Shown: positions 15,785 through 26,227, counted from the stretch's first letter. The stretch: DNA of 64,000 nt from JAICUF01 sp038250675 (GCA_038250675.1 JBBSCB010000002.1:62001-126000); one strand, 5' to 3'. Notes: generated by a model not told the origin, from the sequence alone. Numbers and translations: made by a program.

Positions 15785-17021
15785 GCCGCGACGGATCGTG
15801 ATCACCGGCATCGGCGCCATCACGCCGATCGGGACCGGTGTCGAAGCCCTCTGGGACGGCCTCCAGCGGCGCACGTCGGCCGTCGGCGAAATTCGCCGGT
15901 TCGACCCGACACCGTTCCGCTCGCGGGTGGCGGCCGAGGTGAACGACTTCCATCCCACCGATCACATCGAGGAACGGCGGGTCCGTCGGCTCGACCGCTT
16001 TTCGCAGTTCAGCATTGCCGCGTCGCGGCTGGCGCTGGACGACGCGGCGCTCGACCTCGCGGCGGAGGACACCGACCGGGTGGGGGCGATGATGGGCACC
16101 GCGCTGGGCGGCGTGGCCCGCGGTGAGGATCAATACCGTAACTTCGTCACCGGCGGCATTCGCGCCGTGGACCCGTCGCTCGCGCTGTCGGTCTTTGCCG
16201 GCGCGGGCAGCTGCAACGTGGCCATCGAGTTCGGGATCTGCGGCCCCAACTCCACCAACGGGATGAGCTGCGCCTCGGGCACGATCGCGATCGGCGACGC
16301 CTACCGCGCCATCCTCCGCGGCGATGCCGATGTGATGCTCGCGGGCGGCGCCGAGGCGCCGCTGGCACCGCTCTGCTTTGGCGCGTTCTCGATCATCCGC
16401 GCCATGTCCACCCGCAACGACGATCCGCAGCATGCCAGCCGGCCGTTCGATGAGGGGCGCGACGGCTTTGTGATGGCGGAAGGCGCAGCGGTCCTGGTGC
16501 TGGAGGAGCGCAGCCGGGCGCTGGCGCGCGGCGCGCCGATCTACGCCGAGATCTGCGGGTACGGGCTGACCAACGACGCGCACCACATGACCGCACCCCG
16601 GCCCGACGGCACCCAGGCCGCCCGGGCCATGCGGCTGGCCCTGCGCGACCTGGCTGTTTCCCCGGGCGAGGTGGGTTACATCAACGCCCACGGCTCCTCG
16701 ACGCCGCTCAACGACCCCACCGAGACGAGCTCGATCCGGCAGGTTTTTGGCGAGCACGCCGACCGGATGGCCATCAGCGGCACCAAGGGGTACTACGGGC
16801 ACGCCCTGGGTGCGAGCGGCGCGATCGAGGCCGCGATCTGCGCGCTGGCCAGCCGCCGCGGCTGGCTGCCGCCCACCGTCAACCTCGAGTCGGCCGATGC
16901 CGCCTGCGACCTCCCGTATCTGGCGGGTGAGGGGCGCGAGGCCTCACCGGATTATCTGTTGAGCAACTCCTTCGGCTTTGGCGGCATCAACGCCGCGCTG
17001 CTGTTCCGGCGCGCGGGGTAG
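15777..17021 (+). CDS. Beta-ketoacyl synthase (FabF/KAS II-like)
   Basis: 414 aa from ATG 15777. The Cys-His-His triad is intact: Cys in TNGMSCASGTIAIG, His in YINAHGSSTPLND and His in KGYYGHALGASGAIE. The C-terminal NSFGFGGINA is also present. It is a single ketosynthase with no fused acyltransferase and no chain-length-factor partner nearby. A primary-metabolism FabF would normally sit beside acpP or fabG; here it closes an operon of oxidoreductase, flavin reductase, methyltransferase and cyclase-like protein, so a specialised condensing role is more likely. It must use an acyl carrier protein encoded elsewhere. Confidence 0.94.
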   Translation: MIEPRRIVITGIGAITPIGTGVEALWDGLQRRTSAVGEIRRFDPTPFRSRVAAEVNDFHPTDHIEERRVRRLDRFSQFSIAASRLALDDAALDLAAEDTDRVGAMMGTALGGVARGEDQYRNFVTGGIRAVDPSLALSVFAGAGSCNVAIEFGICGPNSTNGMSCASGTIAIGDAYRAILRGDADVMLAGGAEAPLAPLCFGAFSIIRAMSTRNDDPQHASRPFDEGRDGFVMAEGAAVLVLEERSRALARGAPIYAEICGYGLTNDAHHMTAPRPDGTQAARAMRLALRDLAVSPGEVGYINAHGSSTPLNDPTETSSIRQVFGEHADRMAISGTKGYYGHALGASGAIEAAICALASRRGWLPPTVNLESADAACDLPYLAGEGREASPDYLLSNSFGFGGINAALLFRRAG

Positions 17022-17081
17022 GCAGAAGGGCGTCGGCGCCTTAGATTCGCCAGCCGACTCCCCTTCACCCCGAGGAACTGC

Positions 17082-17777
17082 ATGTCTTCACTCCCGCGTC
17101 GGATGGTCGCCGAACTGTTCGGCACCTTCGGTCTCGTCTTCTTCGGCTGCGCCGTGGTCGTCGTCAACGCCTATCCCGGCACCAATCTCGGGCTGATGGG
17201 CGTGGCGCTGGTCCACGCCATCGTGTTTTCGGTGATGGTCACGGCGACGATGAGCATCTCCGGCGGCCTCTGCAACCCCGCGCTGACCGTGGGTATGCTG
17301 GTGACCCGCCGGCTCGACTGGAAGGCCGCCGTCGGCTACATCGTGGCGCAACTCGCGGGTGCGGTGCTCGCGGGCGTCATGATCAAGTTCCTGTTTCCCG
17401 GCGGGGTCGTGCGGGCGGTGTCCTACGGGGTGCCGGTCATCGCCAACACCGTGACGCTCACGCAGGCCATTACGGTCGAGGCGCTGCTCACGTTCTTCCT
17501 CATGTCGGCGGTGTTCGGCACGGCGGTCTCGCCCACCGCGCCCAAGGTGGGCGGGTTCGGCATCGGGCTCACGCTGTTCTTCTGCATCATGGCGGCCGGC
17601 CCGCTGACCGGCCCGGCCGTGAATCCGGCCCGGGCGTTCGGACCGGCACTGATGGCCGGTGTCTGGACCGGGCATGCCGCCTACTGGGTCGGACCGATCA
17701 TCGGTGCGGTCCTGGCCGCGCTGCTGTGGGATCGGTTCCTGCTCCCGCCGCGCGAGGAGATCGTGGTCGTGGTCTGA
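17082..17777 (+). CDS. Aquaporin (MIP family)
   Basis: 231 aa, six predicted membrane spans. Both half-helix NPA boxes are intact: GGLCNPALTVGML in the first half and TGPAVNPARAFGP in the second, the latter with the Arg of the selectivity filter. The N-terminal RMVAELFGTFGLVFFGC matches the conserved first helix with Glu. It moves water and perhaps small neutral solutes across the inner membrane. Residues around the pore suggest an ordinary water channel rather than a glycerol facilitator, but this is a weak inference. Sixty bases separate it from the ketosynthase gene, so it may have its own promoter. Confidence 0.95.
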   Translation: MSSLPRRMVAELFGTFGLVFFGCAVVVVNAYPGTNLGLMGVALVHAIVFSVMVTATMSISGGLCNPALTVGMLVTRRLDWKAAVGYIVAQLAGAVLAGVMIKFLFPGGVVRAVSYGVPVIANTVTLTQAITVEALLTFFLMSAVFGTAVSPTAPKVGGFGIGLTLFFCIMAAGPLTGPAVNPARAFGPALMAGVWTGHAAYWVGPIIGAVLAALLWDRFLLPPREEIVVVV

Positions 17778-17812
17778 CCTGGGGCCCACGGGACGCCGTT
17801 CGTCGCGGACGC

Positions 17813-17935
17813 CTAGTCGCGGAACGCGCGCCGGGTCCGCTGCCAGAGGCGGACGGTGTAGCCCAAGTAGATCACGGCGGCGACGATGTAGGCCGCGATC
17901 ATGTACCCACCGTTGGAGGGCGGTTCAGGCGACAT
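17813..17935 (-). CDS. ccmD: CcmD-like heme exporter subunit
   Basis: 40 aa from ATG 17935, overlapping the end of ccmC by 11 bases. One membrane helix (MIAAYIVAAVIYLGYTVRLW) then a basic tail (RTRRAFRD), the usual CcmD plan. CcmD stabilises the CcmC-CcmE heme complex and helps release holo-CcmE. Identity rests on size, topology and its place after ccmABC. Confidence 0.7.
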   Translation of the reverse strand: MSPEPPSNGGYMIAAYIVAAVIYLGYTVRLWQRTRRAFRD

Positions 17936-18632
17936 CGTTGGCCTCCCTGGCTTCCCGGATCCGGTCGGCCAGCCCCAATCCGTAGCGCATCGTGACCAGC
18001 CCGACGTACAGCAGCAGGCAGACACCGAACGAGACGAGCAGCGTCCGCAGCATCACCGGCGGCAGCGACGGCGCGCTGGGCTTGAGGACGACCGGCCTGG
18101 GATGCAGCGTGCGGAAGAAATAGACGCTGAGGTGAATGAACGGAACCAGCAGCATGCCGAGGATCGCCACCACGGCGCTGAAGCGCGCCCGCTCCGACGG
18201 GTCACTGACCGCGGCGCGCAGCGCCAGATACCCCACATACAGGAAGAACAGGAACAGCGTGAGCGTGAGCCGCGCATCCCAGGTCCACCAGGTGCCCCAG
18301 ATCGGCTTGGCCCAGATCGGCCCCGTGGTGAGCATGATGGCGCTGAATGCCACGCCCACCTCGGCCGATGACTCCGCGAACAGGTCGAGCCGCGAATCGT
18401 GCAGCCAGAGATAGAGCGCGCTCGCGAGCCCCACCAGCGTGAATACGAACAGGGAGGTCCACGCCGCGGGCACGTGCAGGTAGAAGATCTTCTGCGCGAG
18501 CCCCTGAAATTCTTCCTCCGGCGTGTACCGCAGTGCCAGCACGTAGACGCCCGCGAGCCCGGCCAGCGCCACCAGTGTGATCCAGCGACCCCGGCGCACC
18601 GTTGCGCGCGCCCCGTCGATTGGTGTCGTCAC
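17925..18632 (-). CDS. ccmC: Heme exporter CcmC
   Basis: 235 aa, six membrane spans. Contains the tryptophan-rich heme-handling signature WGTWWTWDARLT, flanked by conserved histidines (FYLHVPAAW before it and IHLSVYFFRTLHP after it) that ligate heme. CcmC loads heme onto the chaperone CcmE at the periplasmic face during c-type cytochrome maturation (System I). It overlaps ccmB upstream by 4 bases and ccmD downstream. ccmE, ccmF, ccmG and ccmH are not in this window, so the system is split or continues elsewhere. Confidence 0.95.
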   Translation of the reverse strand: MTTPIDGARATVRRGRWITLVALAGLAGVYVLALRYTPEEEFQGLAQKIFYLHVPAAWTSLFVFTLVGLASALYLWLHDSRLDLFAESSAEVGVAFSAIMLTTGPIWAKPIWGTWWTWDARLTLTLFLFFLYVGYLALRAAVSDPSERARFSAVVAILGMLLVPFIHLSVYFFRTLHPRPVVLKPSAPSLPPVMLRTLLVSFGVCLLLYVGLVTMRYGLGLADRIREAREANDVA

Positions 18633-19309
18633 TCGTCCATCACCGCCGGAAAGAGGAGTGTGCAGAGCGTGACGAAGACGATGTCATACAACGCCAGTAA
18701 CCTAAGCAACCCGGCCATCTCGCTGAAAGGGCGGCCGCCCAGGAGGCGCGAGGTAAGCGACGCCGCGCCCACCAGCGGCGGCACCATGAACGGAAGCAGC
18801 AGCACCGGCAGCAGCAACTCGGCGAAGCGGGTCCGCACCGCCATCGCGCTGAACACGGTGCCGACGGCCACGAACCCCACCGTCGCCAGCACGATCACCA
18901 CCAGCAGGCCGCCCAGCGCGCCGGCCAGGTCCACGTCGAAGAAGAGCACGAAGAGCGGCAGCGTCACCGCCTCCACGATCCCGACGAACGCCAGATTGGC
19001 CAGCAGTTTGCCCAGGTAGAGCGCCTCGCGCGGCACCGGCGCCAGCAGCAGCCCGTCGAGTGCCGCGTGCTCCCGCTCCATGGCAAAGGCGCGGTTGAGC
19101 GCGATGATGGCGCCGAACGCAAAGGTGATCCACAGGGCGCTGGGCGCCAGCTCGGACGCGGGGAACGCGGTCGGGTCGCGGGCAAAGTTGAAGACCACGA
19201 GCACCAGCGCCGCAAACACGACGGCGGAGAGAAGTGCGGTGCGGCTCCGAAGCTCCGCCCGCAGGTCCTTGCCGGCGATGACCAGCGCGAGCCGCAGCGC
19301 GTCACGCAT
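18629..19309 (-). CDS. ccmB: Heme exporter CcmB, ABC permease
   Basis: 226 aa from ATG 19309; the start overlaps the end of ccmA by 8 bases, and sequence further upstream is the ccmA reading frame. Six hydrophobic spans with CcmB features: KDLRAELRSRTALLSAVVF near the start, then FAMEREHAALDGLLLAPVPR and LYLGKLLANLAF. CcmB pairs with the ATPase CcmA to power release of heme-CcmE from CcmC. Length matches the family (about 220). Confidence 0.93.
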   Translation of the reverse strand: MRDALRLALVIAGKDLRAELRSRTALLSAVVFAALVLVVFNFARDPTAFPASELAPSALWITFAFGAIIALNRAFAMEREHAALDGLLLAPVPREALYLGKLLANLAFVGIVEAVTLPLFVLFFDVDLAGALGGLLVVIVLATVGFVAVGTVFSAMAVRTRFAELLLPVLLLPFMVPPLVGAASLTSRLLGGRPFSEMAGLLRLLALYDIVFVTLCTLLFPAVMDE

Positions 19310-20018
19310 CGGTGCTGGCGTGGTAGCGGGGCAGGAACTCGGCCACGTCGCCCTCTCGCGGACCGTCGAGCACCCAGCGCCCTCCCGCCAGGACCGCCAC
19401 GCGGGATGCGAGATCCCAGGCCTCGGCGAGCTGATGGGTGACCAGCACGATCGCGCGGCCGGCGCCGGCCCGGTCGCGGATGAGCGCGCGCAGCCGGCCG
19501 GAGGCGGCGGCATCGAGCCCGGTGAACGGCTCATCGAGCAGCAGAATGGCGGGCTCGTGCACCAGCGCCCGCGCGATGGCGGCGCGCTGCAGCATGCCCC
19601 GGCTCAGCTCGCGCGGCGATGCGTGCGCCCGGTCGGTCAGTCCCGCCGAAGCGAGCGCGGCGTCCGCCAGGGCACCGGGCGAGCGGAGCCCATGCAGCCG
19701 TGCGGCGAAGACGAGATTCTCGCGAAGGGTGAGGTCGTCGTAGAGGAGCGACTGGTGCGAAAGGAGGCCGAGCGGCCGGCGGGCATCGGGATCGCCGGCG
19801 GTGAGCCGCCGGCCGAGCACCCGCACCTCCCCCGCGCTGGGACGCATCAGGCCGGCGAGCAGTCGGAGGAGTGTAGTCTTGCCGGCGCCATTGGGACCGG
19901 CGATGACGAGCGTCTCGCCGGCGGCGAGCTGGAGATCGATGGCGTGCAGCACCTTCCGCGGCCCGTACGAACGGGCGAGAGCGGTGGCGACTAGAAGCGG
20001 CGCCTCATACTGCGGCAT
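19302..20018 (-). CDS. ccmA: Heme exporter ATPase CcmA
   Basis: 238 aa ABC ATPase. Walker A is GPNGAGKTTLL (about residues 41-51), signature loop ELSRGMLQRAAIARAL, Walker B ILLLDEPFTGLD, and the switch His in LVTHQLAEAW. First subunit of the CcmABCD heme-handling complex. Its start codon lies inside the last codons of a response regulator gene (14 bases shared), so expression is probably coupled to that gene, an unusual arrangement for ccm operons. Confidence 0.92.
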   Translation of the reverse strand: MPQYEAPLLVATALARSYGPRKVLHAIDLQLAAGETLVIAGPNGAGKTTLLRLLAGLMRPSAGEVRVLGRRLTAGDPDARRPLGLLSHQSLLYDDLTLRENLVFAARLHGLRSPGALADAALASAGLTDRAHASPRELSRGMLQRAAIARALVHEPAILLLDEPFTGLDAAASGRLRALIRDRAGAGRAIVLVTHQLAEAWDLASRVAVLAGGRWVLDGPREGDVAEFLPRYHASTDA

Positions 20019-20373
20019 CGATCCGTGCGCCGAGTTCGTCGAGACGGAACGGCTTCACGATGTAGTCGGAGTAGGGAAGATCGAGGAATTTCAGCTGGGG
20101 CTCGATGCTCATGTACGCGGTGGTGATGATCACCGGCAGCGTGGGTCGACTGGTACGGATCTGCCGGAGCAGCGCGACACCGTCGGTGTCCGGCAGCCGC
20201 ATGTCCAGCACGGCGATGTCGGGACTGGTCTCCTCCAGCCTGGCCATCGCTTCGGCGCCGTTGGCGGCAAAGACCAGGTCATAGCGTGGATTGAAGAAGC
20301 GTTCGTAATTTGATCTGAGCGCCGGCTCATCCTCGACGAAGAGCACTCGCCGGCGCGGTTTCGTATCAGTCAT
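20005..20373 (-). CDS. Receiver-only response regulator upstream of ccmA
   Basis: 122 aa from ATG 20373. A complete CheY-like receiver domain and nothing else: acidic pair Glu14/Asp15 (LFVEDEP), phospho-acceptor Asp57 (IAVLDMRLPDTDG), switch Thr in VIITTAYMS and Lys107 (DYIVKPF). No DNA-binding or enzymatic output domain. It shares 14 bases with ccmA, so it appears to be the first cistron of the ccm operon. No histidine kinase gene lies nearby. It might act by protein-protein contact. A STAS-domain gene sits 134 bases upstream on the same strand. Confidence 0.93.
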   Translation of the reverse strand: MTDTKPRRRVLFVEDEPALRSNYERFFNPRYDLVFAANGAEAMARLEETSPDIAVLDMRLPDTDGVALLRQIRTSRPTLPVIITTAYMSIEPQLKFLDLPYSDYIVKPFRLDELGARIDAAV

Positions 20374-20507
20374 CAAGGCGTCTCGGAAACCCGCAACGTC
20401 AGCCCGTTCCCGCCGCGATGCTGACGGGAACGATGCGAACCAACGGCGTACGTTAATGGATTGAGGAACGATCGTCCATCCCGAACCGTGGCCGAACCGC
20501 CGCATGC

Positions 20508-20819
20508 TCACGCATACGAGGACTCGAGTTGAAAGAGCTCGTCGAGCTTGGTGAGTGCCAGGAGGAAGCGGATTTCGTCGCTCGCGTTGCGCAGCACCAC
20601 CGCCTGCCGCCGCTCGGCCGCGCGCCGCTGGACCAGCATCAGCGCGCCCAGCCCGGCGGAATCCACGCTGCGCGTTGCGGTCAGGTCCACCACGAGCGTG
20701 CCGCCGCCTTCCGGCAGCTGCTCGAGCAGTTCGATCGCGACACGGCGGAACTCAACCCTCGTGTCCAGTCCCAGAAACTCCGGGGCCGGGTATTCCCGGG
20801 CCGGCGTGTGTGTGCCCAT
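20508..20819 (-). CDS. STAS-domain protein (anti-sigma factor antagonist-like)
   Basis: 103 aa if started at ATG 20819, eight bases after GGAGG; GTG 20837 would add six residues. A STAS fold is suggested by GGGTLVVDLTATRSVDSAGLGALMLVQRRA, quoted here only in part: the key piece is SVDSAGLGAL, with the Ser that is phosphorylated in SpoIIAA-type proteins. The C-terminal helix (SDEIRFLLALTKLDELFQL) is typical. Such proteins release sigma factors from anti-sigma kinases, or act in stressosomes. No kinase or phosphatase partner gene is adjacent; the response regulator gene downstream may belong to the same pathway. Confidence 0.88.
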   Translation of the reverse strand: MGTHTPAREYPAPEFLGLDTRVEFRRVAIELLEQLPEGGGTLVVDLTATRSVDSAGLGALMLVQRRAAERRQAVVLRNASDEIRFLLALTKLDELFQLESSYA

Positions 20820-21219
20820 CACCGCATCCTCCGACACCCGATAAGCCGGAAGCGCGGCGAAACTGCTCCACGCTGCCTCTCCACCTTCGGCACCGAGCTA
20901 TCTCGGTCCGGGCCGATGTGCCCGACGCGCGAGACCTCTGGTTTTGCGGCCCCGGATCGCTCCGGGTGTGCTCTTATCGGGCGGAACGTGTAGTCCGCTG
21001 CGCGCCTTGCGGCCGCGGACCGGCAGAAGGCGAGAGCAGTGCCAGGCGCGATAAGCGCATGCCAGTCGGTGGCTTGGCGTACCGGCTCGGAGCGGTAACG
21101 GTCCGCCGCCGCGTCGCACTCCGCGAAACCCGCGGGACAAGTGCAATTCACACTTTGCACTCGCCGGGATACCTTCGATTGCACTCACCCATCATCGCCG
21201 ACCTCCAGCCCTGCCTGCC
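20820..21219. other. Non-coding region between STAS gene and acetyl-CoA synthetase
   Basis: A divergent 400-base gap. Near its right end is a weak plus-strand promoter candidate (TTCACA 21147-21152, 17-base spacer, TACCTT 21170-21175). The 8-mer TTGCACTC occurs twice there (21155 and 21179), with an inverted GTGCAA at 21141, which may mark a regulator site. No credible gene seen. Confidence 0.65.
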
Positions 21220-23175
<1,956 letters not shown>

Positions 23176-25083
23176 CTAGAACTGGATCTGGGCGCCGAGC
23201 TCCACGACGCGGCCGGGTGGCAGGCCAAAGAACGCCGTCGCGGGCCGCGCGTTCTTGGACATGAGCACGAACAGGTGCTTCCGCCAGCGCGCCATCCCCG
23301 TGCCGCCGGTGGAGATCAGCGTCTCCCGTCCCAGATAGAAGGACGTCTGCATGAGACTGACGTGCAGCGCGGAGTTGGCGCCGCCCGCCACGCCGGCGGA
23401 CTCCAGCAATGACGGCACGTCCGGGCTTTCCATGAACCCGTAATGCGCCACCAGCTTGTAGAACCCCTGCCCCAGGTCGGCGCACTCGATCCGGTCCGCC
23501 CCATCCACCTGCGGGATCTCCTCGGTGACGATCGAGAGCAGCACGACCTTCTCGTGCAACACCTTGTTGTGCTTGAGGTGATGCAGCAGCACTGGCGGCG
23601 CGCCGTCCAGCGACGAGGTCAGGAAGACCGCCACCCCCGGCACCCGCGGCGGCTGGGTGCGGTGCACGTCCTGCAGGAAGAGATCGGTCGGGAGACTGGT
23701 GGCACGCGCGATGTCGCCCAGCATCTCCCGTCCCCGCTTCCAGGTGGCCATCAGCGTGAAGACGACGCCGGCCACGACCAGTGGGAACCAGCCGCCGTCG
23801 GCCACCTTGACCATGTTGGCGGAGAAGAAGGCGACGTCCACCACGAGGAACATGCCGGTGAGCACGCCGGCCCGGAGCCGGGTCCAGTGCCACCGCTCGC
23901 GCGCCACCCGGTGGAACAGCAGCGTCGTGATGATCATCGTCCCGGTGACGGCGACGCCGTACGCGGCCGCCAGATTGGACGCACTGCGGAACGTCAGCAC
24001 GAGCAGCACGCAGGCCACGCCGAGCGCGGCGTTGACCTCGGGGATGTAGATCTGGCCCATCTCGGTCCGCGAGGTGTGCACGATCGTAACCCGCGGGCTG
24101 TACCCCAGCTGCACCGCCTGGCGCGTCAGGGAGAACGCCCCGGAAATCAGCGCCTGTGACGCGACGACCGCAGCCGACGTGGCCACGATGATCATCGGGT
24201 ACAGCGCCCAGTCGGGCACCAGCGAGTAGAACGGGTTGGTGGCCGCCTCGGGGTGCACCAGCAGCAGCGCCGACTGGCCAAAGTAGTTGAGCATCAGCGC
24301 CGGCAGCACCATGGCAAACCAGGCGATCCGGATGGGGCGCTTGCCGAAGTGGCCCATGTCGGCGTAGAGCGCCTCACCGCCGGTCAGCACCAGCACCACG
24401 GCGCCCAGGATGAGGAAGCCCTGCATCCCGTCACGCCGGAAGAAGTCGATGGCGTACCAGGGATTGGCGGCCGCCAGGATCGCGGGATGCATGAGGATCC
24501 CGCGGATGCCCAGCACAGCGATGGAGGTGAACCACACCAGCATGACGGGACCGAAGACCGCCCCGACGCTGGCGGTGCCCCGTTTCTGGAACCAGAAGAG
24601 CAGCGTCAGGATGACCACCGAGACCGGCACGACGTACTGCTGGAAGGCGGGGGTGGCCACGCTGATGCCGTCCACCGCGCCCAGCACCGAAATCGCCGGC
24701 GTGATGATCCCGTCGCCGTACAGCAACGCCGCGCCAAAGAGCCCCAGGCCGATCAGCAGCCAGTGGCCGCCGGTCCGTCCCCCGCGGGGGCGCAGCAGCG
24801 CCAGCAGCGCCAGAATCCCGCCCTCGCCACGGTTGTCCGCCTGCATGACGAACGTGATGTACTTGAGGGAGATCACGAAGTTCATGGACCAGAACACCAG
24901 CGAGAGCACGCCGTAAATGTTGTCGGACGTGGGTGCCACGTGGTGCAGGCCGGTAAAGCATTCCTTCAGTGCGTACAGCGGGCTGGTGCCGATGTCGCCA
25001 TAGACGACGCCCAGGGCGCCCAGGGAAAGTGCGGCGAGCGCGCGGCCCCGGGACGGCGCCCGGTGGCCGTCGGGCGTGTGCAT
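23176..25083 (-). CDS. kup: Kup-family potassium uptake permease
   Basis: 635 aa from ATG 25083, two bases after the VKOR stop. The N-terminal signature LGALGVVYGDIGTSPLYALK is followed by about twelve membrane spans, including GGEALYADMGHFGKRPIR, and then a ~180-residue cytoplasmic C-terminal domain ending in GRVVELGAQIQF. Kup proteins import K+ coupled to protons. Length and motifs match the family. It is last in an apparent operon with VKOR and DsbA-like genes, whose connection to potassium is not obvious. Confidence 0.97.
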   Translation of the reverse strand: MHTPDGHRAPSRGRALAALSLGALGVVYGDIGTSPLYALKECFTGLHHVAPTSDNIYGVLSLVFWSMNFVISLKYITFVMQADNRGEGGILALLALLRPRGGRTGGHWLLIGLGLFGAALLYGDGIITPAISVLGAVDGISVATPAFQQYVVPVSVVILTLLFWFQKRGTASVGAVFGPVMLVWFTSIAVLGIRGILMHPAILAAANPWYAIDFFRRDGMQGFLILGAVVLVLTGGEALYADMGHFGKRPIRIAWFAMVLPALMLNYFGQSALLLVHPEAATNPFYSLVPDWALYPMIIVATSAAVVASQALISGAFSLTRQAVQLGYSPRVTIVHTSRTEMGQIYIPEVNAALGVACVLLVLTFRSASNLAAAYGVAVTGTMIITTLLFHRVARERWHWTRLRAGVLTGMFLVVDVAFFSANMVKVADGGWFPLVVAGVVFTLMATWKRGREMLGDIARATSLPTDLFLQDVHRTQPPRVPGVAVFLTSSLDGAPPVLLHHLKHNKVLHEKVVLLSIVTEEIPQVDGADRIECADLGQGFYKLVAHYGFMESPDVPSLLESAGVAGGANSALHVSLMQTSFYLGRETLISTGGTGMARWRKHLFVLMSKNARPATAFFGLPPGRVVELGAQIQF

Positions 25084-25085
25084 GC

Positions 25086-25523
25086 TCAAGCCCGGACCAC
25101 GCGGGACGCGAACCGACGGGAATCCAGGAGCACGGCGACGAAAATCGCGGTGATGATGATGGCGGAGGCAACACACCACCGGCAGATCGCGTGGATCACG
25201 AACAGCTCGAGCGACGTCAGATAGATGCTGAATGCCACGCCGCCCCCCGCGAGGGCCGCCAGCAGCCTCGTGGGGCCCGGGCGCTCGGCCAGCGTCGGGC
25301 GGAGCGAGTACAGGGCGATGCCGAGGAGCAGCGCGTACCCCAGCAGCCCAATGAGCGAGACCTCGATGCCGAAGACCCGGCTCCAGGAACTGAGCTGGAC
25401 CGTCTCACAGCCGCCGGTTCCACAGACCAGGGCGCCCACCTTCCCCAGCTTGTACAGATAGAGATAGAGCGAGACGAACAGCCCGACCAGACTCAGGAGC
25501 GCCACGGCCATGCGGGATTTCAC
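25086..25523 (-). CDS. VKOR-family thiol oxidoreductase
   Basis: 145 aa, GTG start overlapping the DsbA-like stop by 4 bases. Four to five membrane helices with the two cysteine pairs of bacterial VKOR: Cys34 and Cys39 in VCGTGGCETV, and the active Cys114-x2-Cys117 in IHAICRWCVAS next to the quinone site. Bacterial VKOR replaces DsbB, reoxidising DsbA-type proteins and passing electrons to quinone. The coupled upstream gene encodes just such a partner, so the two likely form the periplasmic disulfide-forming pathway here. Confidence 0.92.
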   Translation of the reverse strand: MKSRMAVALLSLVGLFVSLYLYLYKLGKVGALVCGTGGCETVQLSSWSRVFGIEVSLIGLLGYALLLGIALYSLRPTLAERPGPTRLLAALAGGGVAFSIYLTSLELFVIHAICRWCVASAIIITAIFVAVLLDSRRFASRVVRA

Positions 25524-26227
25524 CGGCTGTGCGACGCCGAATCCGCGGCGGCGCCCACCGGCGCCAGCGAGTCCACCAGATGAAGGATCGCGTCGGAGTC
25601 CAGGCGGCCGCTGTAGAGCTTGTCGCCGATCATCATGGTCGGCGTCGACGGGACGCCGTAGCGCACCCCGAGGTCGTAGCTGGCCTGGATGCGGCCGGCG
25701 TACCTGGCGGACGTCATGCAGGCGTCGTATGCCGCCACATCGAGGCCCAGCGCCTTGGCGTAGCCGCGAAAGATCGCGGTCGCGTCGTCGGATTCCGACC
25801 AGTCGCCCTGGCCCTGGTACAGCCGGTCATGCATGGGCCAGTACTTGTGCTGGTCGTCCGCGCAGGCGGCGGCGTGCGCTGCGAGCCGGGAATGCGGGTG
25901 CATGGGGAGCGGAAAGTCGCGGTAGCGGAACCGCAGTCGGCCGGTCTTGATCAGCCGATCCTCGATCGTCGGCATCTGCATGGTCGCGAAGGTCTGGCAG
26001 AAGGGGCACTGGTAGTCGGCAAACTCGGTGATCTCGACCGGCGCATCGGGCGAGCCGAGCACGTAGCCCTGGAATCCGGCGGTGTCTCCCGGCTGGACCG
26101 TGACATTGACCGGAATCTCCACCGTCGAAGGACGCGACAGCACCCAGGCGATGGCCCCCAGACCGACCACGGCCACCACCGCGAATGTGATGTAAAATCC
26201 CTTCATGCGTCCGGGTTCAGCGGCCAT
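25520..26227 (-). CDS. DsbA-like thioredoxin-fold protein, membrane-anchored
   Basis: 235 aa (ATG 26227; ATG 26206 also possible). One N-terminal membrane helix (FYITFAVVAVVGLGAIAWVL) anchors a periplasmic thioredoxin fold with active site Cys74-Pro-Phe-Cys77 (FADYQCPFCQTF) and the cis-proline loop GVPSTPTMMIG. An inserted helical region lies between. Such proteins donate disulfides to exported proteins. It is coupled to the VKOR gene that would reoxidise it. The -Pro-Phe- dipeptide is less oxidising than DsbA Pro-His, so a role in specific substrates cannot be ruled out. Confidence 0.93.
   Translation of the reverse strand: MAAEPGRMKGFYITFAVVAVVGLGAIAWVLSRPSTVEIPVNVTVQPGDTAGFQGYVLGSPDAPVEITEFADYQCPFCQTFATMQMPTIEDRLIKTGRLRFRYRDFPLPMHPHSRLAAHAAACADDQHKYWPMHDRLYQGQGDWSESDDATAIFRGYAKALGLDVAAYDACMTSARYAGRIQASYDLGVRYGVPSTPTMMIGDKLYSGRLDSDAILHLVDSLAPVGAAADSASHSR

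Noticed and set aside
20898..21188. Minus-strand 96-codon frame in the acs upstream region
   Set aside because: No ribosome binding site, no domain, irregular codon use; treated as non-coding.
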